A stretch of DNA of 64,000 nt from the NCBI GenBank assembly GCA_022036555.1, contig CM039130.1:19742570-19806569 (forward strand). Direction: 5' to 3'. A model generated the notes under the pieces. The model was not told the origin of the DNA. It did not search any database and saw only the letters and a program-made list of their open reading frames with translations. Below, one piece after another: positions 55,375 to 64,000 of this stretch; positions within the stretch are counted from its first letter, which is position 1, and each line of letters starts with the position of its first letter. Source of the stretch: Microstegium vimineum (Eukaryota > Streptophyta > Magnoliopsida > Poales > Poaceae). The position numbers and the translations under genes are program-made.

Positions 55375-55485
55375 CTAATCAAGATCATCAACAAACCTAG
55401 GAAAAACGTCATGGGAAGACTAGCTCAGTAGGAAGGCAAAAAACTCTTCTTTGATGAGGGGAGAGACACGGTAACAAGGAGTTAA

Positions 55486-55495
55486 TATTTATATA
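55486..55495 (-). promoter_or_regulatory. TATA box of Tat B antisense gene
   Basis: The minus strand reads TATATAAATA. It aligns with 34429-34436 of Tat A and is followed by the same TTAACTCC/TGTTACCGTG leader. Confidence 0.6.
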
Positions 55496-57644
55496 GGAAG
55501 ACAAAAGATCCAGTTACCATAAATAACCGTTACCTCAATAAGCAGTAATCATAACGGGAAAGCGGCAAAACAGCTACCAAAACCACCGCCCCATAAAACG
55601 GGCATTAGAAAAGGAAAAACAACGGTCAAATTGAGTCACCAATAGTCAAATACCATAACAATTACACCAATCAGGAAATAACATGACAGATTCAAGATAT
55701 GAATGAACAGTCATTTAAATCAGGAACTTTCACAACCTGGCTCAAAAAGTACTCAGAAGCAAAGCAAATATCTATTAACAACTCAGATATCAGGATAATA
55801 CACAGTACAGTTACAACAGAATACAAAGCTCTAATAGATACAAAAAAGTACCCTGGCGACAAGAAACCCAGTGGAATTTGAGGTTAAAATGCACTGGGAT
55901 GCGTCTTGGTCTTACAGGACGAAACAACTTGGAAGCGCTTGATTTTATACGAGAGGAAGCACATCCTCGTTATTAAAGGTAGTAGAACCAAGAAGTCATC
56001 CAAGATAAGCTAAACCTACAGCAGCAAATCAAGAACAACCTGAGAAGACCACAAACAAATGACTGAAGGGCCCAGCGCAGCACACATCAATACCATCACA
56101 AGGCCTACACCATTTGCTTCGGTTTCCTCCAAAATTTGGAACAACCCCGAAACTAGCTAGAACTAGTCTCTATCACAAAACTTATACCATTTACCAGATT
56201 ACAACACAAAAAAGAAGAGGAGACGCCCGGGGGCTCGTCAAGCTTGCCAACTAGAATATCCATACTACAAAAAGAACCAGAACAAAATAATTACACAAGA
56301 AGATGGATAACAAAGAAGCCAGGCTACAACTATTTATAGAAGAACAATGGGCGCACATACACCAAGTCTACGAAGAAAGAGAGGGCAACAGTGAGGAACC
56401 ATAAAGAAAGCAGTAAAAGCAAAAGATTCTACAAGGATTGGATTGTGCAAGTACAAACAACTACAGTTAAAGTGAGACACTAGTACAACATATAGAATAT
56501 CAAAAGGAATATTCCAGGAAAATCACACAACCCGTGATGCCTTGCAAACAACCCTACAGCAAAAAGGAACACGCTGAAAGTCAACTCGGCAACATTAAGA
56601 TTACAAAGCTTACAGATACAAAGACTTGAAGGCTACAAGTACAAGTAACAAGGAGGCCCCACTTACAACAAAAGACAACAAGTAATACAATATGAAGACC
56701 AGAACTAGGGCTACAGCAGGTCTACCACCAAAGAAGATGTAGCACTTAATCAAGGCCACACAGAATAAAACAACCCAGAACTTCCACACAGCATGGCCTA
56801 CAGGAAGATAACCACCCCTGACAAACGAGACTGAACAGCTCCAACTCAGGCCTTTTTAGCAGGAGTTTGATGTAAGCATGGACAGCCAAGACGATAGAGC
56901 GCACCGCATCAACTAACTCAGGAGCGGCAACGGTGATAGCGCGGAGTTCAGTAAACAAGCAAAGAAGGCATGGAAGACAAGTCATAATACTTCTTCTACC
57001 TGTTGTACCAAACTTCCTAGGAAAATCTCATCGAAGAGTTAGTCTACCTCTAACTCTTTTCACAAGAATTCTTCTACCCACTAAACTATCAACAGCCAGA
57101 CACGGCCGGGGGCTGCTCAGTTTCACTCAGGAGCCAACCCATCAAAGAGAAAAATGAAGCCTTCACAAGCAACTATGAGTGCATCACACAACCGCAAGCC
57201 AGGGAAATTATAGAAAGGCAAAGACAAAAAGAGCCAAAAGGTCACGAGAAAGAAAAGGACAAGAAGACAATAGATCAAAGATGACCAAAGCAAACAGTAA
57301 AAAGCAAGATTCTGCGCCACCCGTGAAAGCACAGTACCCAACCATGAAAAGAGCTGATAGAAGTATTTCAGACCCTTTTGCTGATTTCATTGATTACAGA
57401 AGAACCCAGAGAAGGCTCGGGGGCTAGAAATACCTACCCCACAAAACATCCCTTTCAAACTTTGGATCCTTTGGGTGCTTGTACCAAGCAACCAGAGGCT
57501 CAGGGCTACACTCAATGAGTGTACCTCTTTCAAAACAAAATGACTACAAAGAAGAAAGCATAGAAGACCAACTCATGATTTTGCTTCAAGAAGAACTCAA
57601 CTTTCTCTCAAACAACCTGACATCTTGAAGGAAATCATAAGATG
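55496..57644. other. Tat B noncoding stretch with one small conserved frame
   Basis: Corresponds to 32378-34428 of Tat A. On the minus strand 56985-56746 encodes 79 codons (LFTELRAITVAAPELVDAVR ... EVLGCFILCGLD) matching the Tat A frame at 33017-33295. Otherwise there are no recognisable genes, and plus-strand frames here are shadows. Confidence 0.5.
56746..56985 (-). CDS. Small open frame shared with Tat A, function unknown
   Basis: 79 codons, starts MTCLPCLLCLFTELRAI, ends FILCGLD. The partner is at 33017-33295. The two proteins share most residues over the first 35 codons and the last 15. It lies 1.25 kb upstream of the antisense gene's TATA box on the same strand. No domain recognised. 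Confidence 0.35.
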   Translation of the reverse strand: MTCLPCLLCLFTELRAITVAAPELVDAVRSIVLAVHAYIKLLLKRPELELFSLVCQGWLSSCRPCCVEVLGCFILCGLD

Positions 57645-57654
57645 CTTAGGGGCT

Positions 57655-58116
57655 TGTCGATGGGATATCCTATAGGGTACCCATTGACCTGACTACCAAG
57701 TATTGGACCTCGTCATGCGGCCCACGAAGGAAGGCTCAGATACTACTCGATACTGTAAAGAAAAGAAGACCGAAGCATAGCTTAGGACTCTGAACTTGTA
57801 CCCGAGTAGGAATAGAACTGACTCCCAATTGGCTTCTGGACTATAAAGGATCGGTGAGGGTATCACCCAAAAACAGATCATGAAGTATGACATAACACTC
57901 GACACGCACAGCGACACACATCTTGTATTACATAATCTGAGCAATAAGAAGCGACCCAACTGGACGTAAGGTTATTACTCGACTACGTCGAGGGCCGGAA
58001 CCAGTATAAACCGTGTGTCCCAATGTGTCCAACCACCAAGGTTTTCACTATTCACCGAGGCATGAACGACTATCTTGGGTAACCCCGTGGCAGCTATCGG
58101 TGGTAAAATATTGACA
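57655..58116 (+). repeat. 3' LTR of Tat B
   Basis: 462 bp, TGTCGATGGG...ATTGACA. It is the same family as the Tat A LTRs but clearly diverged from them, with small deletions. Confidence 0.85.
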
Positions 58117-58510
58117 CTGTTGCATCCTCTGCTAGCTTGGTTTCGACAAAAGCCTTGGAAACATTGAACCTTTCAGTCCTGGTTTGAGTCTGGAACATAT
58201 CATTTAGCGCCACGATCAGATCGTACGCTGCATGATTATTGTCAAATTGCATCTGGAGATCTGGTTCCATGCAAGCGAGCATAAGGCAACTCACTTCAAG
58301 ATCAGCATCACAGCTTTCTTGTAAGTGGTTTTCTCTACAGCAGGTGCATTATCAGTAGGCTCATCTAGTAATGGGTGTCTAGAATATCTTTCTTTTTCTT
58401 AGCCCTGAGAATAATTCTTAGGTTGCAAATCCAATCCGCATAGTTTGTTCCATTGAACTTATCTTTCTCAAGAATTGAACGCAAAGTAACAATTGTTTGT
58501 TGGGAGCCAT
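58117..58510 (-). pseudogene. Angela-like gag fragment
   Basis: After a possible acceptor (TATTGTAG) an ATG at 58510 leads into gag. The sequence SILEKDKFNGTNYADWICNL, LRAKKKKDILDT is in a second frame, a stop follows, and then comes CLMLACMEPDLQMQF, AYDLIVALNDMFQ, ERFNVSKAFVETKLAE. These are the copia gag (UBN2-type) motifs. A frameshift, a stop and truncation by Tat B at 58116 make it a remnant. An isolated MSSSGDAEAH frame at about 58688 precedes it. Confidence 0.72.
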
Positions 58511-59860
58511 CTACAATAGAAGTAATGCAAAATACTAAGACAATGTATCCAAGATAGAGTAAATCATATTAAACTTTAATAAAATGTACTCCCACTAAAA
58601 TCAATATCCCTCTATTGAAACTTAGTGATTCAAGACCCACAACTAACAAGACTACTAGTGAGCTTCAGCATCACCGCTAGAAGACATGGTAGATTGGTAA
58701 GCAACTCCTTGCTAATCATATGGCATATGACTCTTGTTGTTGGGTGGCATCTTTATGCTTGTGTTGCCAACAACTAATGCTCCAAGGTCCCTAACTGTTA
58801 GGATGACCTTGTTCAAGTAACCAGCCCTTCTGCGGTAAGTATCCGATACGAACCTGCCTTGTCAAGGAAAACTAGTGGCACCCTAATTTCATAGACCCAC
58901 CACCGATTGTACAAGACACATGATAGTGTAAGGTTTGGAGGAGCATTATAACTCAAACATTACTGAGCACTATCACATGTAGAAAAAACATTATCGCATG
59001 TGAAAGTAGAACATTGTAAGAACGACATTAAAACAAATATGAATTGGTATAGCGCATTGATTCTATGGGGATCTCCATCTCCATTGAACTGTTCATCATG
59101 GTGATCTCCATCTCCATGATCCATGTATGCCATCCTCCAGTGTTGAGTCAACCAAGACTATGTATCACTAACGCAACATAGTGAAATAAAATTACATAGT
59201 TGCGGATGGTATCATCACAAATTGGCACGCAGACCATTACATATGAATGGACAATATATGTGGCTCCAGCCATATTGTCATACTCATGACGTGCAAGCCA
59301 TGAACTAATTACATACATTCATCACATACACATAAGGGACAACCAATCATGAACTCCTGCAAAATAGAGTTAACTGATCCCGACATTTAATCTTAAAACG
59401 CCAAAAACATAATCTTGCAAGTTGTTTTGCAAATTTGATTTTGCTAAGAGCAGCAAAGCGGCTGACGAACGGATGCAAAATTTTCTGTAGATCAATTTTC
59501 TTTTAAAGTTTGTCTCAATCTGAGATCGTATGCAAAAGTTATGGCTATTTTACCGAACAACATTTTTCTCACAAATTTCCCCTCCGACGGCGGATCCAAT
59601 CCGCTACCGCCGCGCATTGCATGTGCCTGGAACTCGACCTAGGTTTGATTCGATCAATATTATTGATCTCCAACTCACCATAGTTGGGTTTACATGTATC
59701 ACTTAACTCGGATGGCAGAATTCCGACTCGTATGAGTAGATCGTTACAATACCAACGTGGCAAGATCACGAACCATGATCAGAGACTGATCTACAACCGC
59801 GCATATCTCCATATGCACATACCCGAATCTATAACGAGGCATCTACGGCTCTAATATTAC
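58511..59860 (-). other. Leader and degenerate primer site of the Angela-like element
   Basis: The minus strand next to the LTR end reads GTAATATTAGAGCC, a mutated form of TGGTATCAGAGCC (initiator-Met primer site). The following 1.3 kb is untranslated leader with no gene visible. Confidence 0.55.
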
Positions 59861-61013
59861 TGTAGGGATATGAGGTTGCTACGCTAGCCGGAAAACAAAA
59901 ATTTCTACCCCATAAACTAGGAACTACTACTAGTTATAGATCACGGGATTACCACTAGATGCGCAGGTGCAGTGAAAGTGACTCGATGTAGTCGTGCGCA
60001 TCGCAGCAATGTCGTGTAGTTGCGAGGTCGTTCGTCTCAACATCCCCTTCGTGTAGTTTGTCCTTGTGCTCCAGATGCAGCACCTCCGAGGTATCCCACA
60101 CATACGGGAGGAAGCATTGTGCCTCTGGACTGCTAGGTCCGCAAGGAGTACTAGGCGCGAGCATGGGGACGGCGATGATGGCTGCCAAAAGGTGTGGATC
60201 TACTAATTCACCCCACGCCCCACCCTTGCTTATATAGGCATCCTAACGAGCTCCCACGTTGGAGGCCTATTAGTAACCCTAAACCTACCTGAATTAGGCT
60301 TCCAGCCCCTTAAGCGTGCGACCCTATGGCTCACACACACATAGACATCGCCCAAGTATTCTTACTTGACCAATAGTTGATAGAAGCCTATAGAAAGGCA
60401 TGTTAACTCCTATGCATAGGCTACGAGCATATTAGACGAACCACCATAAAACCATATACATGTTATTCCTTTGCCTTATGATATTTGGTCCAACTCGTAG
60501 GTTAACACTTAACCCAAGCATGGCCATGCATTTCATGATCTAATAAATTCGAGTGGTCCAGTGATATCTCTCTATATGGAGAGTGGAAAATTTCATCTTG
60601 ATTGACTATGTCTCATAGCATGTTTCCCAACAAACTCAAAAGCCACCTTTATAGAACTCAGTCATGGAGTAGCGTTTGGTAGTCCCTTTGAGTAAAGAGA
60701 CAATCTGACGTTGGGTCTATCCAGCCCCATGTCACACATGTGCCCACATTATTAGTTTGACATCTCTATGTTTATGACTTGTAAAACATAGTCATCAAAT
60801 GTGTTAATCTAATATTCATGTGTGTTATAGCATGAACTCCGATCAGGGACAACTTTAGAACAACCATACAAGTAAAAGAGTTTCACAAACAATTCACATA
60901 ATTGCTTATTAATACAAGTTGTCTTTAATGGATATTCATTGAACTCATAACATGTCTTGGATACAAGAAAATACAATCATATCTATGATTACCTCTAGGG
61001 CATACTCCCAACA
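59861..61013 (-). repeat. 5' LTR of the Angela-like element
   Basis: 1153 bp, TGTTGGGAG at the high end and CCCTACA at the low end. The TATA box TATATAAG (minus strand) is at 60229-60236. No second LTR is in the window. Confidence 0.75.
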
Positions 61014-62163
61014 GGTTTTGGCAAACACCAAGAATAACAAGAGTTCACGCGACGATGATGATCACCAGTGCCACTAAGATGTTATGCAAAGATCAATGCA
61101 CTTGGTTCACTCAAACTCTCATGAATTTGCAATTCTATCAAAGAGGATGAGTTGTGGAGGCTATCTCAAGCAAGAACAAGTGTATCAAATGAATGGGAAG
61201 TGCAAGAGTGAGCCCCAAGGTATGGCCAAAACATATATATAGCATCCCACAAGAAACTAGTCATTGTGCCCCATCTCCACACTTTCTACGAAGGCTTTGA
61301 ACGCTACTTACACTGAAGCTTCGGACCAAAGAGTGTCCGGACCACTGTTCGATTCAAAAATTATCTTGGTGCGCTCGGTTTCAATGTTTGGACGCACCTC
61401 TAGACGCACTAAGCCACCGAGTCCAAACTATAAACTACATGTCCGATCTCATGTATAGAAATATTCCAGAGAGCTCTGAGCCTCCGGACAGATGTCCAGA
61501 GTTCCTCGTCCGGACCAACACCGCACGTTCGGACAACATACAGAGAGCACCTAGAGAGCACCATGACTCTAGACTATTGGCAATGTCCGGACACACTGTA
61601 CTAAGCATAGAGAGCTAGGGTTTGCCTCTAGGCCCAAGTGAATTGGTCCGAACCCTACGCAACCCTAGAGTCCGGAGCTCCTTTTTCAGTCCAAGTGACT
61701 TCAAACATCTTTCCAAGCTTTCATATGCTAACACTAAGTGATCTCAACATCTTTCCAAGCATGTGTGTTAGCTTTTACTTCACATATTCTTGGAATTAAG
61801 TTCAATTGCTCTCACTAGTTCATTATAGATATGGAATGCAAAAGACCTAGTGGCACATGATAACCGCAATCATTCATAAATTCTCCCTTCTTGATAGTAT
61901 GGATATCTATCCTAAATGTGATCACACTCTCTATAGTGTTTTGATCACTTAAACAAGATAGATCCTATATTTATACCTTTGCCTTTAGCTCATTTTCCTT
62001 TTCCTTTCTTATCTTTTCATCTATGAAGCACTTGATCAATATGCATCATGATCATCCTCAAAGCTCCATCTCATGAGTTGAACACCCTAGATTAAACACA
62101 TTCTTAGCCATAGGGTTAGTCCATAGGTTTCATAAATTATCCAAAACCAAACTTAAGCTTTCA
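61014..62163 (-). mobile_element. Truncated Sirevirus LTR (5' part)
   Basis: The minus strand starts TGAAAGCTTAAGTTTGG at 62163, the same beginning as the Sirevirus A LTR. It is collinear with it (TAGTCCATAGG, CTTGATCAATATGC, TATATATA near 61233) down to the GTTTTGGCAAACACC junction at 61014-61030. There the Angela-like LTR cuts in. The U3 part (61310-61690) is full of TCCGGAC-type motifs, more like Sirevirus B than A. Confidence 0.8.
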
Positions 62164-62356
62164 GCAGGGCGGCACGCACTGCCGGCTTGCAGAGCAGCAG
62201 CTATGCAACTGTTAACGCCAAAAATGGGGTCTTCTGCATCAGCACTGCGTAAGGCCTGCGAGACCGTGCAACACAGAGCTTGATCTCCTAAACCTCTAAA
62301 GTGGCTTAGGTCACTTCGGTGATTGATCTCAGGCGTGCCAATCAATTTGACCTGCA
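62164..62356 (-). pseudogene. Probable exon of an unidentified host gene, cut by the Sirevirus LTR
   Basis: The minus strand has an acceptor-like TTGTCAATTGCAG followed by about 60 open codons: VKLIGTPEINHRSDLSHF, GLGDQALCCTVSQALRSADA, EDPIFGVNSCIAAALQAGS. The composition is that of an ordinary globular plant protein, not a transposon protein. The frame runs into the Sirevirus LTR at 62163, so the 3' end is lost. I do not recognise the family. It could be a gene fragment captured by a transposon or a true host gene broken by insertion. Confidence 0.5.
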
Positions 62357-62769
62357 ATTGACAAGGAGATGAAACATCAAATAATTATGGAACCTGCTGG
62401 TTATTGCCAGACAGTTCCATGAGTGTGCGGCTCTCATATAGCTGATGAATATAGGATATTGACTAAAGAGTCAACTCCAAACAGCGTGATTGAAGCAGAA
62501 CCAGACCGGCTATGTTAACCAATGTGGGATCCATGAAGCTTGAACAAGATCCATACGCCTAGCCCAGACGAATCTAAGATTAGGTAGATACAACCCAACA
62601 CACAGGCGAGCACTCCTCCCGCTGGAATGCAAGCACCGTTCCTCAACATGTCGTCGCCACCAGCAACCGCCACACCGTGTTCCCTCTTCCTCCGACCGCC
62701 TCTATTGCCTCCATCTCCGTGGGAGCTTTGCCGAAGGTAGTAGCAGTGAAAACACCCTTTATCTCTCAC
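62357..62769 (-). other. Upstream sequence of the possible host exon
   Basis: On the minus strand an 84-codon frame (62769-62515) with a hydrophobic stretch (GGVLACVLGCIYLIL) precedes about 150 bp of AT-rich, intron-like sequence leading to the acceptor before 62356. No clear donor links them. It may be an unrelated frame. Confidence 0.25.
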
Positions 62770-64000
62770 TCATTTGACCTGGAACACCACAGCACCGAGC
62801 ACCGTGCGCCATTGCCGCCGCTGTGGAGCTCGCATGTGGCCGGACCTCCTCGGAGCTCCTCCGACCCAACCTACCCCCACCTGCACTCACCACCTCACCG
62901 TGGTGCTCACACACTCACTCGCCAGGCAGAACACCGCCGTAAACAGCCCCGCCGCGCTGCGCCGCCACCACACGTCGCCAGTCACTTACACGGTCGCGCT
63001 AGCTCAACTGACTCCACCAGTCGATTCGCGTCATCACCCCGAGCACATCACGAACAACATCGCCACCGACGAGCTCACCGCCGGCGAGAAACGCGCCGGT
63101 CACGCGTTGCTCTGCTCTTTGCTCGCTGACATGTGGACCCGAGTTGACCACGGGCCCCGCCTGTCAGCCGCTTACGCTCACTGGGTCGAGCCCATGCACT
63201 GTGCATGGTGGGCCTATTTTCAAAAATGCTTTTCGTTTATTCAATTTTCAGAAAAACTTTATGCTTGTTTATTTTATATCTGGAGTTCTGTTAATCCAAA
63301 AATGGTGAAATAAATTTTGTTAGACTCTATGAATGAATTTCTTTCTGTTAAAAATATAAAAGTAATTTTTGGAGAATGTCTTCAGTACTAATGTGTAAAT
63401 AGTTCTTTTCTGCATTTATTAAGGATAAATGTGTTCCTGTATGAAATAACCAAATAAAATTGTGGAATTTTTATGCTAGCTCTGTTATCTTGTGTAGCAG
63501 CTAAGAAAAATATGAGATGCCTTTTTCTGTGTAGAAATTAATTATTATCTATTAAAAAGTGTTTCTGCTATTTGCTTAAATATATTCCTGTGGTAAATTT
63601 GTGCATAGATAAATCATGAACTTTTTATATAGTCTCTGTCTATCTTGCTCTATCTGAGGAAAACATAATATGTTGTATGTTGTATGACAAAAAAGATACT
63701 TGTAGTTCAAGTGTCCTTTTCTAGGTTTTACTTTAGAAAATCATATAGAAAATAATCTGAGTTTTCTGATCATGTATTTTTCTTGATAAATATTTTCTTA
63801 GTAAAGAACCTGTTAAAAATACTGAATGGCATGTTTCACCCTGTTAGACAGTAGGTCTAGTTAAAAGTGCTTTTTCTGCATTTAAATTCATCTTTGTGTA
63901 GCTGCTAGTTGGTAGCCTTGCTTTTAGTGAAATTTCTGCAGTCTTGCTCTGTCTTCTGTAATTTTTGTAGATTTTTCTGGGTAGTCTATAATAGGCTTGC
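62770..64000 (+). mobile_element. GC-rich then AT-rich stretch, probable large gypsy LTR fragment
   Basis: A GC-rich block (62770-63210) passes into T-rich sequence with repeated TTTTCTG and TGTAGAA/TGTGTAG motifs to the window end. This is the same change of composition and the same kind of words as LTR Y (29930-30800). No termini, primer site or coding domain are visible. The overlapping open frames in the GC-rich part are His/Pro/Arg-rich and not gene-like. Confidence 0.4.

Larger units (their letters stand above)
51733..58116 (+). mobile_element. Tat element B, 3' portion only
   Basis: Same family as Tat A in the opposite orientation. Present are part of the tandem-repeat zone (51733-52110), the antisense gene (52474-55374, minus strand), the 2-kb noncoding stretch, the polypurine tract (CTTAGGGGCT, 57645-57654) and the 3' LTR (57655-58116). 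Gag-pol and the 5' LTR are missing: the left edge is the intact end of the Sirevirus B LTR. The right edge lies in gag of an Angela-like element, CTGTT following the LTR. Confidence 0.85.
58117..61013 (-). mobile_element. Angela/BARE-like copia element, 5' part only
   Basis: On the minus strand: 5' LTR (61013-59861) starting TGTTGGGAGTATGCCCTAGA, which closely matches the start of grass Angela/BARE LTRs, then a degenerate primer site, a long leader and the gag start. The rest is cut off by Tat B at 58116. The LTR carries TATATAAG (minus strand) at 60229-60236. It is inserted in a Sirevirus LTR, whose sequence continues at 61014. Confidence 0.78.

Noticed and set aside
62677..63313. Frames of 150 and 179 codons
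   Set aside because: His/Pro/Arg-rich, overlapping, in a GC-rich LTR-like block; no start context or homology pattern recognised.

Overview
The window is a block of nested LTR retrotransposons from a plant nuclear genome, almost certainly a grass. The evidence is the set of families seen: a Sirevirus (Maximus/SIRE-type Ty1/copia), Tat-lineage Ty3/gypsy elements, an Angela/BARE-like copia LTR, a TRIM, and large LTRs with GC-rich promoter domains. I see no intact host gene, rRNA, tRNA or CRISPR array. Nearly every coding region carries stops or frameshifts. The species cannot be named from the sequence.

Layout, left to right. (1) 1-5514: minus-strand gypsy element D, with a tRNA-Asp primer-binding site and an LTR. 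That LTR is split by a solo LTR (S1, 1412-4382, TSD GGGGT) and by a complete 613-bp TRIM (4508-5120, TSD CCTCT). (2) 5515-6434: a duplicated, broken coiled-coil pseudogene. (3) 6435-7147 and 28084 to about 29925: one large plus-strand LTR (X), cut by minus-strand Sirevirus A (7148-28083). Sirevirus A is itself cut in its integrase by plus-strand element C (12252-23532), a non-autonomous gypsy element that has a giant gag but no pol. (4) About 29926-31892 and 48059 to about 49500: another large LTR (Y), cut by minus-strand Tat element A (31893-48053, TSD AGGTA). Tat A contains a second solo LTR (S2, 35483-39051, TSD TGGTC). After Tat A inserted, a 965-bp segment across its 5' LTR and the flank was tandemly duplicated. 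(5) About 49500-51732: the 3' tail and LTR of plus-strand Sirevirus B. (6) 51733-58116: the 3' part of plus-strand Tat B, sitting in the gag of a minus-strand Angela-like copia element (58117-61013), which sits in turn in a minus-strand Sirevirus LTR (to 62163). (7) 62164-64000: a probable captured-gene exon and a further GC-rich then AT-rich LTR-like stretch.

The most notable biology is the extra antisense genes carried by the gypsy elements. Tat A and Tat B both carry, opposite to gag-pol, a multi-exon gene with its own TATA box. It encodes a 'putative gypsy-type transposon' (PF04195-like) domain, an Asp-run exon and a coiled-coil tail. Element C carries an antisense, intron-containing gene with a plant mobile domain (PMD, aminotransferase-like). 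Element C is also saturated on both strands with the hexamer GCCGAT, and its gag holds about six degenerate 47-residue Gln/Ser/Pro repeats.

All function calls come from reading motifs by eye. Family names rest on recalled family features and were not checked by database search.
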